Below are positions 39,505 to 49,860 of a stretch of DNA of 64,000 nt, one piece after another; positions within the stretch are counted from its first letter, which is position 1; the number at the start of each line of letters is the position of its first letter. Under the pieces are notes generated by a model. It was not told the DNA's origin and searched no databases. It saw only the letters and a program-made list of their open reading frames with translations. Source of the stretch: Gammaproteobacteria bacterium. Lineage in GTDB: Bacteria > Pseudomonadota > Gammaproteobacteria > HK1. A program made the translations under genes and the position numbers. Location: NCBI GenBank assembly GCA_021773795.1, contig JAJFJT010000022.1:34443-98442 (forward strand), read 5' to 3'.

Positions 39505-42381
39505 CTAAGCCCGGCAGGCTCCAAGCAGCCGATCCCAGATGCGCTTTATACCCCCGCGCAATGGCTCAAAGTCGTAGGTCGCCACCACCGCTTCCTGTTC
39601 CTGCAAGGCCAGTGCATGTGCGCGGGCACGAAAGCCGCGATAGGCATGCTTGAGCAGTGCCACATCTGCTGCCGGCAGCAGTCCCAGATCGGCAAAGCCC
39701 TCCAGCAGGCGAATATTGTCGGTATAGCGCAGTTGCTCGCCCAGGCGCTCAGCCCACTGCAGCGCGCCGTATTGCACCATAAATTCGATATCAGCGATAC
39801 CTCCCGGGTCCTGTTTGAGGTCGAAAAAGCCGGACTTTGCACGGCTCAGGCTGGTACGCATGCGTTCTCGCATCTCGCACACCTCGGTCTTCAGTTTGGT
39901 GGGCTCCCGGGGGCGTCGCAGGATCTCCAGCCGTAGCTGCTGAAAACGCTCAGCCAGCACCGCGTCACCGGTGATGGGTCGCGCGCGTACCAGGGCCTGA
40001 TGTTCCCAAGTCCAGGCGGCTTCACGCTGATAATCCTCAAAGGCACGTATCCCACTGACCAGAAAACCGGAGGCGCCACTAGGCCGTAGCCGGGTATCCA
40101 CCTCATAGAGCCGCCCGGTGAGGGTCTGGGCATTGAGCAGGTGAATAATGCGTTGTCCCAGGCGTCCAAAAAACAGGGCGTTATCAATGGATTTGTCGCC
40201 ATCGGTCACCTGTTCCTCGCCCTCACTGCCGTGCAGGAACACCAGATCCAGATCGGAGCTATAGCCAAGCTCGATACCGCCGAGCTTGCCGTAGCCGATA
40301 ATGGCAAAGCCGGCGGTCTTTAGCCCTTCGGCCGTACGACAACGCGGGCAGCCATAGCGCCGTTCCAGATCATGCCAGGCAAGGCGGAGGATCTCACTAA
40401 GCAGTACCTCGGCAATGGCGGTGAGGTGATCGCTGACGATCATCAATGGCGTGGTGTGAAACACATCCGCAGCCGCTACTCGCAGTACATTGACCTGCTT
40501 GAACTGGCGCAGACAATCAAGCCGCTGTTCCATGTCATCCGCGGGCACCCGACCAAGGTTAGTCTGCAATTCCTGTTCGAGGGCAGCGCGCTGCAACGGG
40601 GCGTAGAGGGAGCGGGAGTCCAACAGCTCATCCAATAGCAATGGATGGTGGCCAATCTGGTGGGCCAGGCGTGGGCTGGCCTCGCACAGGCGGATCAATT
40701 GGGACAGTGCCAGCGGGCGTTCAATGAGTAGCGCCAGATAAGAGCTGCGGCGGGCAATGGCCTCAAATACCGACAACATGCGTTCCAGGGTGCGCACCGG
40801 ATTGTCGTGGCCACAGACCGCACTAAGGGTGAGCGGCAGCAATTGCTCCAGGCGCCGGCGAGCCCGTTTTGGCAGTGCGCGTACGTTGAAGCTGGTCAGC
40901 AGCTTGTCGAGAGCCTGCCAGGCGGGTTCTGCCTCGGCAAAGCCGTATCCCTGCAGGATCTCTATGGCCCGTTGTGCGTCTATACCACCGCGGAACAAGG
41001 GTTCCAGCTGGCTGACATCGCTCTCCTCGGCTTGCACTGGTTCACCGAATATCTGATCGAAGTGGGTGCTCACGTTCAGGCGGTGGGCGCCGAGTGCTTG
41101 CTCAAAGGCTGGCCAGTTGGCGAAGCCCATGGCAGCGGCCAGGTGCAGGCGCTGCTCTGATCCATCGGGCAAGCGGTGGGTCTGGCGATCGCAGGCCTCC
41201 TGGATGCGATGCTCGCTCATGCGCAGGAAACGATAGGCCTGCTCCAGTTCCGTTACCGCATGGGGCGGGAGGTACTCGAGGGTGGCTAACAACGGCAATA
41301 ATTCGAGGATGGATTTTCTGCGCAATTCAGGGATGCGCCCGCCGCGCACCACCTGAAAGGCCTGCACCACGAATTCCAGTTCGCGAATGCCACCGGGGCC
41401 GAGTTTGACGTCGTCCTGCATATCCTTGCGCGTTACCTCCTGACTAATGAGCTTCTTGATTTTGCGCAGTGCGGCCAGGGCGGAAAAGTCGAGGTAGCGG
41501 CGGTAGACAAAGGGGCGTAGTTGCTCCAGTAACGCCCAGCCGCCATCGACATCGCCAGCGATGGGACGGGCGCGCAACAGCGCATAGCGCTCCCAGTCGC
41601 GACCGTGGGTCTGGTAGTAATCCACCAGGGCATCGAAGCTGATAGCCAGCGGTCCGCTTTCCCCGAAGGGTCGCAGGCGCATGTCTACGCGGAATACCAG
41701 TCCATCCTCTGTAGTGGTATTTAGCACTGAGATCAGGCGCCTGGAGAGGCGGATGAAAAACTCACTATTGCTGAACTCGCGCCGGCCACCATGGGTTTCT
41801 CCGTTTTCCGGATAGACGAAAATCAGATCGATGTCGGATGAGAAATTAAGTTCACGGGTGCCCAGCTTTCCCAGCGCCAGTATGAGCAGCGAGAGGGGTT
41901 GGCCCGCCGCATTGCGTGGCTCGCCGAGCTTTTCCTGCTCCCAGGCATGCAGCCGCTCCAGGGTGTGGCGGACCATGGCGTCGGCAAAGGTCGAGACTTC
42001 ACTAAAGACGCTGTCGAGATCCGCAAGCCCGGCCAGATCCCGCCAGGCGATACGGACCATCTCCTGGCGGCGTATCTGCCGTAGCGCGGCCATGAGTTCG
42101 GTCTCTTCATCGATGCCGGCGAGCGCGGCAGTGAGCACCTTGTCGTAGTGAGCGGGACTGCGCGCTTCACTCAGATCCTCCTGCATGTAGAGCCGCTGGA
42201 AGACGCTCGGATGCCGGCACAGGTTATCGAAGACGAAGTCACTCAGTGCCAGGGCCTGGCACAGCTTCTCGGGCAGGGAGATGTCTGCTTCGGTGATCGC
42301 CAGGAGTTTTGCGGCACGCTGCTCTGCCAGCAGTTGGAGATGCTGTGGAAAAGAGGGATTTTCAGGAATTTCATAGGGCAT
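39505..42381 (-). CDS. glnE: Bifunctional glutamine synthetase adenylyltransferase/deadenylase
   Basis: Large enzyme (958 residues from ATG 42381, MPYEIPENPS) that adds AMP to and removes it from glutamine synthetase in response to nitrogen status. Both nucleotidyltransferase domains are present: ALGKLGTRELNFSSDIDLIFVYP in the N-terminal half and IGYGKLGGIELGYSSDLDLVFLH in the C-terminal half, each with the GxDxD-type metal site. The length is normal. An in-frame extension of 23 codons upstream lacks support. It lies in the msbA-ilvE-glnE block. Confidence 0.96.
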   Translation of the reverse strand: MPYEIPENPSFPQHLQLLAEQRAAKLLAITEADISLPEKLCQALALSDFVFDNLCRHPSVFQRLYMQEDLSEARSPAHYDKVLTAALAGIDEETELMAALRQIRRQEMVRIAWRDLAGLADLDSVFSEVSTFADAMVRHTLERLHAWEQEKLGEPRNAAGQPLSLLILALGKLGTRELNFSSDIDLIFVYPENGETHGGRREFSNSEFFIRLSRRLISVLNTTTEDGLVFRVDMRLRPFGESGPLAISFDALVDYYQTHGRDWERYALLRARPIAGDVDGGWALLEQLRPFVYRRYLDFSALAALRKIKKLISQEVTRKDMQDDVKLGPGGIRELEFVVQAFQVVRGGRIPELRRKSILELLPLLATLEYLPPHAVTELEQAYRFLRMSEHRIQEACDRQTHRLPDGSEQRLHLAAAMGFANWPAFEQALGAHRLNVSTHFDQIFGEPVQAEESDVSQLEPLFRGGIDAQRAIEILQGYGFAEAEPAWQALDKLLTSFNVRALPKRARRRLEQLLPLTLSAVCGHDNPVRTLERMLSVFEAIARRSSYLALLIERPLALSQLIRLCEASPRLAHQIGHHPLLLDELLDSRSLYAPLQRAALEQELQTNLGRVPADDMEQRLDCLRQFKQVNVLRVAAADVFHTTPLMIVSDHLTAIAEVLLSEILRLAWHDLERRYGCPRCRTAEGLKTAGFAIIGYGKLGGIELGYSSDLDLVFLHGSEGEEQVTDGDKSIDNALFFGRLGQRIIHLLNAQTLTGRLYEVDTRLRPSGASGFLVSGIRAFEDYQREAAWTWEHQALVRARPITGDAVLAERFQQLRLEILRRPREPTKLKTEVCEMRERMRTSLSRAKSGFFDLKQDPGGIADIEFMVQYGALQWAERLGEQLRYTDNIRLLEGFADLGLLPAADVALLKHAYRGFRARAHALALQEQEAVVATYDFEPLRGGIKRIWDRLLGACRA

Positions 42382-42430
42382 CCGTCCAGTGTATCGCAGG
42401 TGGTCCACCGCGCCATCCCCGGATCTTCCA

Positions 42431-42467
42431 GACAAAAAAAACCCCGCCACAGAGGACGGGGTTTTTC
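42431..42467 (-). terminator. groL transcription terminator
   Basis: On the minus strand the hairpin ACCCCG (42462-42457) with CGGGGT (42446-42441) is followed by a run of eight T, directly after the groL stop. It also separates groL from glnE. Confidence 0.85.
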
Positions 42468-42483
42468 AGGGGGAAAGGCTGGC

Positions 42484-44160
<1,677 letters not shown>

Positions 44161-44180
44161 TTAAACTCCTGAAAAAATCT

Positions 44181-44216
44181 GTGTTGTTCGTGTTGTTCGT
44201 GTTGTTCGTGTTGTTG
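44181..44216. repeat. Four tandem 9-bp repeats between groES and groL
   Basis: GTGTTGTTC occurs three times in a row and a fourth copy ends in G (44181-44216). On the transcript this is a run of GAACAACAC units just before the groL ribosome-binding site. Such slippage-prone repeats can vary in number between strains; an effect on groL translation is only a possibility. Confidence 0.8.
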
Positions 44217-44234
44217 CGGTTGCGAGGCCGTGCT

Positions 44235-44525
44235 CTAGCCTTCGATGACACCCATGATGTCTTCTTCGCGCATGACCAGCAGCTCATCACTGCCCACCTT
44301 GACCTCGGTGCCGGAGTATTTGCCGAATAGCACCTGGTCGCCGACCTTCAGGTCCAGCGCACGGACTTCGCCGCTATCCAGGATCTTGCCTTTGCCTACC
44401 GCGACAACTTCCCCACGTACAGGTTTCTCGGTGGCGCTGTCCGGAATGACGATGCCGCCCGGGGAGGTGGTTTCTTCTTCTTTGCGTTTGACGATAACGC
44501 GGTCGTGTAAGGGCCGAATGTTCAT
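44235..44525 (-). CDS. groES: Co-chaperonin GroES
   Basis: Heptameric lid of the GroEL cage, 96 residues. It starts [29 protein letters not shown], contains the mobile loop around residues 16-32, and ends [14 protein letters not shown] lies about 10 nt before the ATG. First gene of the heat-shock operon. Confidence 0.98.
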   Translation of the reverse strand: MNIRPLHDRVIVKRKEEETTSPGGIVIPDSATEKPVRGEVVAVGKGKILDSGEVRALDLKVGDQVLFGKYSGTEVKVGSDELLVMREEDIMGVIEG

Positions 44526-44616
44526 TAATAAAATCTCCTAAATCACGTCAATTATTCAATGCGGGATAAATCCGCTGTGTAACAGGTGGGGTCGAAATCA
44601 GAAATCTCAAGAGCCA

Positions 44617-44643
44617 TTAGCACTCACCCCAAGCGGGTGCTAA
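44617..44643 (-). promoter_or_regulatory. CIRCE element (HrcA operator)
   Basis: TTAGCACTC-N9-GGGTGCTAA matches the CIRCE consensus TTAGCACTC-N9-GAGTGCTAA with one mismatch. It begins at the edge of the -10 box of the groES promoter, so the repressor HrcA would block RNA polymerase at normal temperature. hrcA is not in the window. Confidence 0.92.
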
Positions 44644-44670
44644 TAATAGGGGCTAAAAGGACCCTGTCAA
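44643..44670 (-). promoter_or_regulatory. groES sigma-70 promoter
   Basis: On the minus strand: TTGACA (44670-44665), a 16-bp spacer, and TATTAT (44648-44643) as -10. It overlaps the start of CIRCE by one base. No sigma-32-type promoter was recognised, so regulation seems to depend on HrcA. Confidence 0.8.
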
Positions 44671-44698
44671 GGCTTTGAGTGGGCCTGATTGCCAGACC

Positions 44699-44730
44699 GT
44701 AGCCTGGATGAAACGAAGTGGAATCCGGGA
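44699..44730 (+). repeat. REP-like palindrome, copy 3
   Basis: GTAG, then CCTGGAT, a loop and ATCCGGG: the same GTAG-headed REP type as at 38245, but of a different sequence subgroup. It lies upstream of the groES promoter, in the gap before fxsA. Confidence 0.6.
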
Positions 44731-44795
44731 GGCTTCTAGAGTGAGTGTTACCGAGAGGCGATATATCAGGACAGTAATGAACGTATATCGAGGGG

Positions 44796-44859
44796 CCTGG
44801 GCGTCTGTCGGATATAGGCGTCCACAGTGGAGTTGTCCTAAATCCGACAGACGCCTAGG
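44796..44859. repeat. 18-bp inverted repeat at the 3' end of fxsA
   Basis: CCTGGGCGTCTGTCGGAT (44796-44813) and its inverse ATCCGACAGACGCCTAGG (44842-44859) differ at one position and enclose 28 bp. It covers the fxsA stop codon. It may form a strong transcript-end hairpin or be a small repeated element. Confidence 0.65.
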
Positions 44860-45298
44860 GCGGATCCTCGCGGTGATACTCCCCTTCAATAATATGACCA
44901 TCATCCGGATTTTGGGATGGTCGGGGAATATTGGAATGCATCTGGAAATTCTTCAGCCCCAGGCCGACGAGAAACCTTCGGGTGGGTGGGAAAAGGCAGA
45001 AAAATCCAAAACTGTCGGTAATAAACCCGGGCGTTAGCAGCAAAACCGCGGCCACCAGGATCAAGGCGCCCTCCATGAGTGGCAGGGCGGGTATTTCTCC
45101 CTGGGCCAGACAGCCCTGGATTCTCGCCACCGTAGCGAAGCCCTGAATCCGTACCAGCCAGGCCCCGAGCACCGCCGTGCCGACCACCAGCAATATCGTC
45201 GTCCCGGCCCCGACCACCTCGCCGACCTGGATCAGAAAGTAAATCTCCGCTAACGGAATCAGCAAAAAAGCGAGCAATAGCCAATGAAAGGGGTGCAT
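44855..45298 (-). CDS. fxsA: FxsA family membrane protein
   Basis: A 147-residue inner-membrane protein with three hydrophobic segments. The family start LLAFLLIPLAEIYFLIQVGEVVGAGTTILLVVGTAVLGAWLVRIQG is present, as is the LTPGFITDSFGFFCLFPPTRR motif (about 88-108). FxsA was named for easing F-plasmid exclusion of phage T7 in E. coli; its general role is unclear. It sits beside groES, the common location. Confidence 0.92.
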   Translation of the reverse strand: MHPFHWLLLAFLLIPLAEIYFLIQVGEVVGAGTTILLVVGTAVLGAWLVRIQGFATVARIQGCLAQGEIPALPLMEGALILVAAVLLLTPGFITDSFGFFCLFPPTRRFLVGLGLKNFQMHSNIPRPSQNPDDGHIIEGEYHREDPP

Positions 45299-45443
45299 GG
45301 GGATACCTTAACAAGGGGATGAGGCGATGGGGAGTGGTGGTGAGCGGGCTCTCTTTCGCGTGGGTCAACTGTGGTGGCACAATGTTGGCCTCAGGGTGCG
45401 GGCATCGTTTGCTGTGGTTTGAGCATCCATGTGGAGCCAGATC

Positions 45444-45806
45444 ATGACGCTTGGAAATTCCAACGGAATCGAGAGGATACAAAGCACGCATGTGCTGGTG
45501 CTTTGCAGTTGTCCGGAGGAGGTCGCTGCCCGGAGTATTGCAAATACCCTTATTGAACAGGGCCTCGCCGCCTGTGCCAGCATTTTGCCCGGTGTGGAGT
45601 CGGTGTATCGCTGGCGGGGAAAGGTTGAGAGCAGCCGTGAGTGGCTGTTATTGGTCAAGACCCGGATAGAGCGTTATGCCGAGCTGGAATCGCTCGTCCG
45701 CAAACTGCATCCGGATGAGCTGCCGGAGATTATATGTCTGCCTGTGGCTACCGGGCTTGCTGGCTATCTTGACTGGGTTTCCGAGGAAGTGGGGTTGGGT
45801 TCTTGA
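45444..45806 (+). CDS. cutA: Divalent-cation tolerance protein CutA
   Basis: Trimeric small protein (120 residues) implicated in metal tolerance. Hallmarks are STHVLVLCSCPEEVAARSIANTLIEQGLAACASILPGVESVYRWRGKVE and LHPDELPEIICLPVATGLAGYLDWV. I chose the ATG at 45444 with GGAG 8 nt upstream; an ATG at 45429 is less well placed. Its TGA overlaps the TTG start of the next gene. Confidence 0.93.
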   Translation: MTLGNSNGIERIQSTHVLVLCSCPEEVAARSIANTLIEQGLAACASILPGVESVYRWRGKVESSREWLLLVKTRIERYAELESLVRKLHPDELPEIICLPVATGLAGYLDWVSEEVGLGS

Positions 45807-46330
45807 AGCATCTGCTTATAAGGTTGGCCGGCGTGGTTTGGGTGTTGATTGCTACCTTGTCGGTGGAGTTTGTGTGGGCAGAAACCGTGGCATCTCCCAG
45901 CATATCGCCAGCACCGGTCAAAGGTGGGGTTGCGCAATTCTTGGGTAGTGATGGCCCGGATTTTCTGCATCCGGATGTCGCTTTTGTGCTGAGCGTGGAT
46001 CGGGTTCCGGGCAAGGTGGTGGCGAGTTGGCGTATTGCTGAACGCTATTATCTTTATCGGAAGCGTATCGCCATTGAGTTGGTGGGTGATGTTGCTCAGG
46101 CCGTCGGGCCCTTGAGTTTGCCTGTGGGCAAACCCAAGGAAGATGCCTATTTGGGGCGGACCGAAGTGTATTATGACCAGGCTTGGGCGGAGCTTCCCAT
46201 TCAGCGCGCCGCGGGTGCTACGGGCCAGCTTACGGTGCGGGTCCGATACCAGGGTTGTGCCGATGCGGGATTGTGCTATCCACCCATCAGAAAAACCTTC
46301 GAACTGCCCTTTGTTCCTAGTTCGCCATAA
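45803..46330 (+). CDS. dsbD: Stand-alone N-terminal (alpha) domain of DsbD, truncated
   Basis: A 175-residue secreted protein: a signal peptide (cut near FVWA/ETVAS) then the DsbD-alpha immunoglobulin-like domain with the redox motif GCADAGLCYPP (about 152-162), which holds the two Cys. In complete DsbD this domain is followed by eight membrane helices and a thioredoxin domain that carry electrons from the cytoplasm; none is encoded here. The reading frame ends 19 bp before a MITE-like element. In related genomes a full dsbD occupies this place between cutA and aroQ. Probably non-functional alone, unless a separate CcdA-like partner exists. Confidence 0.82.
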   Translation: MKHLLIRLAGVVWVLIATLSVEFVWAETVASPSISPAPVKGGVAQFLGSDGPDFLHPDVAFVLSVDRVPGKVVASWRIAERYYLYRKRIAIELVGDVAQAVGPLSLPVGKPKEDAYLGRTEVYYDQAWAELPIQRAAGATGQLTVRVRYQGCADAGLCYPPIRKTFELPFVPSSP

Positions 46331-46349
46331 GGGCACCCATAAGCCTTTA

Positions 46350-46489
46350 GGGCACCTCTAAAAACACCATTTTCGTCGCAATACGGCGTTTCTCGCAAAA
46401 AAGTTTCACTCACATATCTAACATATGCTGCGCTCAACTTTCTTAACATGCCTTGTCTTGCCTGGAAACTTGAGTTTATAGAGGCACCC
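46350..46489. mobile_element. MITE-like element with 4-bp target duplication
   Basis: Ends GGGCACCTCTAAAAAC (46350-46365) and GTTTATAGAGGCACCC (46474-46489) are inverse copies with three mismatches. The element, 140 bp long, is flanked on both sides by TTTA (46346-46349 and 46490-46493), a direct duplication of the target as left by IS5-type transposition. It encodes no transposase. It lies directly behind the truncated dsbD. Confidence 0.75.
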
Positions 46490-46570
46490 TTTACATCCAG
46501 CAGCTTGCGGGTATCATTGGACATCCTGCGCTTAACTGCCGCGATCATCTGTAAACTTGGCTAGTGTGTT

Positions 46571-47014
46571 ATGGCTCAAATCCTCCTGCTGAACGGTCCT
46601 AATCTCAACCTGCTCGGGCATCGCGAGCCGGCGCTCTATGGTGCTGAGGGGCTGGATGCCATTGAGTCCCGTGTTGCAAAGATGGCGGAAGATGCGGGCC
46701 ATTGCCTGGACTGTTTTCAGAGCAATGCCGAGGCGGCCCTCATTGACCGTATTCAACAGGCCTCCGGCGGGAATGTGGACTTCATCCTCATCAACCCGGC
46801 GGCCTTTACCCACACCAGCATTGCCCTGCGGGATGCCCTGTTGGCGGTGGAAATTCCCTTTATTGAGATCCATCTTTCCAATGTCTACCAGCGCGAATCC
46901 TTTCGCCGTAACTCCTATTTTTCGGATATTGCGGTGGGGGTTATCGTGGGGCTTGGACCGCAGGGTTATGAACTGGCTATGCAAGCGGCATTTCGGCAAT
47001 TGGACAAGGCATAA
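46571..47014 (+). CDS. aroQ: Type II 3-dehydroquinate dehydratase
   Basis: Dodecameric shikimate-pathway enzyme of 147 residues. It begins [21 protein letters not shown] (the lid with catalytic Arg/Tyr), has [16 protein letters not shown], and [17 protein letters not shown] and [36 protein letters not shown] further on. It precedes accB, the widespread gammaproteobacterial order. Confidence 0.97.
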   Translation: MAQILLLNGPNLNLLGHREPALYGAEGLDAIESRVAKMAEDAGHCLDCFQSNAEAALIDRIQQASGGNVDFILINPAAFTHTSIALRDALLAVEIPFIEIHLSNVYQRESFRRNSYFSDIAVGVIVGLGPQGYELAMQAAFRQLDKA

Positions 47015-47092
47015 GGCAACACACATCGTCGGGGCTCCCATTGGAGAAGCCGGCGCGTTAACCACGATTACATTATTCGGGAACCATCCGTT

Positions 47093-47536
47093 ATGGATAT
47101 ACGCAAACTGAAAAAGCTCATCGAACTGGTGGAAAATTCGAGTGTTGCCGAGCTGGAAATTTGTGAAGGTGAGGAATCGGTACGTATTTCCCGGGTGGGT
47201 TCCGCACCAGCTGCGGTAGCGGCGCCAGTATTGGCTCCCGTGGGCACGACGGCGCCTCTGCCGGTGGCCGAGGAGTTTGCTCCGGCCAGGGATGAGATCC
47301 AGGGCCATACGGTGGATTCTCCCATGGTAGGTACCTATTACAGCGCTTCCTCACCGGGCGCGGAACCCTTTGTTAGCGTGGGTCAGCACATTGCCGTGGG
47401 GGATACCGTCTGTATTATCGAGGCGATGAAAATCCTCAACCAGATCGAGGCCGATACCGCCGGGGTGGTGAAAAGCATCCTGGTGGATAATGGCGAGGCC
47501 GTGGAGTATGGCGAACCACTGATGGTGATCGAATAA
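47093..47536 (+). CDS. accB: Biotin carboxyl carrier protein of acetyl-CoA carboxylase
   Basis: Carries the biotin that shuttles CO2 between AccC and the carboxyltransferase in fatty-acid synthesis. 147 residues: an N-terminal part ([23 protein letters not shown]), an Ala/Pro linker, and the biotinyl domain with [12 protein letters not shown] near residue 110, whose Lys is biotinylated. It is 34 bp from accC, clearly one operon. Confidence 0.97.
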   Translation: MDIRKLKKLIELVENSSVAELEICEGEESVRISRVGSAPAAVAAPVLAPVGTTAPLPVAEEFAPARDEIQGHTVDSPMVGTYYSASSPGAEPFVSVGQHIAVGDTVCIIEAMKILNQIEADTAGVVKSILVDNGEAVEYGEPLMVIE

Positions 47537-47569
47537 TGGCGTACTCGTCTATTCCGGGGCACTGCGCGC

Positions 47570-48916
47570 ATGTTTGAAAAAGTTGTCATCGCCAATCGGG
47601 GTGAGATAGCTCTGCGGATTCTGCGGGCTTGTCGTGAACTGGGCCTGAAAACAGTGGCTATACATTCCACCGCCGATCGTGATCTCAAGCATGTACGGCT
47701 GGCCGACGAGGCGGTCTGTATAGGCCCGCCGGATCCGGGTTCGAGCTATCTCAGTATTCCCGCAGTACTCAGTGCGGCGGAAGTGACCGATGCGGGGGCC
47801 ATTCATCCAGGCTACGGCTTTTTGTCCGAGAATGCTGATTTTGCTGAACGGGTAGAGCAAAGCGGCTTTGTTTTTATCGGGCCGCATCCGGAGACCATTC
47901 GCCAGATCGGAGACAAGGTGTCGGCGATTCGGCTGATGCAGGCGGCGGGTGTGCCCTGCGTGCCTGGTTCCGATGGGCCGCTGGGCGAGGACGGCGATGA
48001 AAGTCTGCGCATCGCAGCGGAGATTGGTTATCCCGTGATCATCAAGGCCTCGGGCGGCGGTGGTGGCCGGGGAATGCGGGTGGTGCATAGTGAGGCCACG
48101 CTGCTGGATTCCATCTCCCTGACCCGGGCCGAGGCGGGCACCAGCTTTGGCAACGATATGGTCTACCTGGAGAAGTTTCTCCAGAATCCCCGCCACGTAG
48201 AGATCCAGGTGTGCGCCGATGAACATGGCAATGTGGTACATCTGGGGGAGCGCGATTGTTCCATGCAGCGTCGCCATCAGAAGGTGATCGAGGAATCCCC
48301 GGCGCCGGGTATCACACCGGAGATGCGTAATGATCTGGGGGAGCGGTGCGTAAACGCCTGCCAACAGATCAATTATCGGGGCGCGGGCACCTTTGAGTTT
48401 CTGTATGAAGATGGCGGCTTCTATTTCATCGAAATGAACACCCGCCTGCAGGTAGAACACACGGTCACCGAGATGGTGACCGGCACCGATCTGGTCAAGG
48501 CCCAGTTATTGGTGGCCGCCGGTGAGCCTTTGCCCTTTAAGCAGGAGGACCTTGAGCTGCGAGGGCACGCCATCGAATGCCGGATAAATGCCGAGGATGC
48601 CCGTACCTTCATGCCCTCCCCCGGGCACATTCAGCGTTATCATCCTCCGGGTGGCCCCGGCGTGCGGCTCGACAGCCATCTCTATCAGGGCTACACCGTC
48701 TCGCCTTATTACGATTCCATGATTGGCAAGCTCATCACCTGGGGTGAGGATCGCAGCTCTGCCATCGCCCGCATGCGCACTGCCCTGGGGGAAATGGTGG
48801 TAGACGGTATCAAGACGAATATTCCCCTACACCGGGATCTGATGGCCGATGCTGCCTTCGTTGAGGGCGGACAGAGCATTCATTACCTGGAGAAAAAGCT
48901 CGCAGAGTCCCAGTGA
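47570..48916 (+). CDS. accC: Biotin carboxylase subunit of acetyl-CoA carboxylase
   Basis: ATP-grasp enzyme (448 residues) that carboxylates the biotin on Acc[26 protein letters not shown] is the typical start; the ATP-binding glycine loop [14 protein letters not shown] and [16 protein letters not shown] (about 226-241) follow, then [20 protein letters not shown] with the catalytic Glu and Arg. It overlaps nothing and is followed after 61 bp by prmA. Confidence 0.98.
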   Translation: MFEKVVIANRGEIALRILRACRELGLKTVAIHSTADRDLKHVRLADEAVCIGPPDPGSSYLSIPAVLSAAEVTDAGAIHPGYGFLSENADFAERVEQSGFVFIGPHPETIRQIGDKVSAIRLMQAAGVPCVPGSDGPLGEDGDESLRIAAEIGYPVIIKASGGGGGRGMRVVHSEATLLDSISLTRAEAGTSFGNDMVYLEKFLQNPRHVEIQVCADEHGNVVHLGERDCSMQRRHQKVIEESPAPGITPEMRNDLGERCVNACQQINYRGAGTFEFLYEDGGFYFIEMNTRLQVEHTVTEMVTGTDLVKAQLLVAAGEPLPFKQEDLELRGHAIECRINAEDARTFMPSPGHIQRYHPPGGPGVRLDSHLYQGYTVSPYYDSMIGKLITWGEDRSSAIARMRTALGEMVVDGIKTNIPLHRDLMADAAFVEGGQSIHYLEKKLAESQ

Positions 48917-48977
48917 TGCCCAGCGCTGATTTGCGTTGGGTTATTGCATCAGGGTCGGGTGATTTCCGGAGTTTTCC

Positions 48978-49856
48978 ATGAGCTGGTTGCAAATAACGCT
49001 GGTGAGCGCTCCCCAGGACGTTTCCCGCGTGTCACGAGTGCTTTCAGAGAACGGTGCGCTTGCGGTCACCTTACGTGAAGGAACCCGCAAGCCCCGTTTG
49101 GAGCCCCTGCCTGACATTAACTCCCTGTGGCGTCAGACCGAGGTCACCGGCATGTTCGTCGGTGATGCCGATGAGGGCACTCTGATGACCCGTTTGCGCA
49201 CCGCCATGGCGCCGGATCCGCTGCCGCCAAGCCGCGTGGAGTATGTGGAAAATCGTAACTGGGAGCGTGAGTGGATGAGCCGCTTCGCCCCCATGCGTTT
49301 TGGCGAGCGACTGTGGATCTGTCCCAGCTGGAGCCCGGTGCTCACCGCTGGCGCGATTTGTGTGTTGCTGGACCCTGGGCTTGCCTTTGGTACCGGTAGC
49401 CATCCCAGCACCGGCCTATGTCTGGAATACCTCGAAGCGGCCACACTTGAAGGCAAGAAGATCCTTGATTACGGCTGTGGATCAGGAATTCTCGCCATTG
49501 CCGGGCTCAAACTCGGCGCCACATCGGCTTGGGGGGTGGATACTGATGCCCAAGCGCTGGTGACCAGCCGTGAAAATGCCGAAAAGAACGAGGTCGCCGG
49601 CATTTTTACCGCCCTCGCCCCGGAGGAGTTGCCAACGGTGCAGGCGGATGTGTTGGTGGCGAATATTCTCGCCAATCCGTTGGTGGAACTCTCCCCGCAT
49701 CTTGCCACTCTGGTGCGCCCCGGCGGCGAACTGGTGCTTGCCGGCGTGCTTTCTTCACAGACAGAGATGGTGGGCGGGGCCTACAGCGAATGGTTTGATA
49801 TGGACCCACCCTATACCCGTGGCGAGTGGGCGCGCCTGACCGGACGGCGTAAATAG
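48978..49856 (+). CDS. prmA: Ribosomal protein L11 methyltransferase
   Basis: SAM-dependent trimethylation of ribosomal protein L11. 292 residues: an N-terminal substrate domain (MSWLQITLVSAPQDVSRVSRVL), then the Rossmann fold with PGLAFGTGSHPSTGLCLEYLE, ILDYGCGSGILAIAGLKLGA and ANILANPLVELSPHLATLVRPGGELVLAG. GGAG lies 7 nt before the ATG. Conserved position after accC. Confidence 0.96.
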   Translation: MSWLQITLVSAPQDVSRVSRVLSENGALAVTLREGTRKPRLEPLPDINSLWRQTEVTGMFVGDADEGTLMTRLRTAMAPDPLPPSRVEYVENRNWEREWMSRFAPMRFGERLWICPSWSPVLTAGAICVLLDPGLAFGTGSHPSTGLCLEYLEAATLEGKKILDYGCGSGILAIAGLKLGATSAWGVDTDAQALVTSRENAEKNEVAGIFTALAPEELPTVQADVLVANILANPLVELSPHLATLVRPGGELVLAGVLSSQTEMVGGAYSEWFDMDPPYTRGEWARLTGRRK

Positions 49857-49860
49857 ATCG

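Noticed and set aside
46276..46548. 90-codon minus-strand frame over the MITE-like element
   Set aside because: It reads through the inverted-repeat element and dsbD remnant; such frames are common inside MITEs and not genes.
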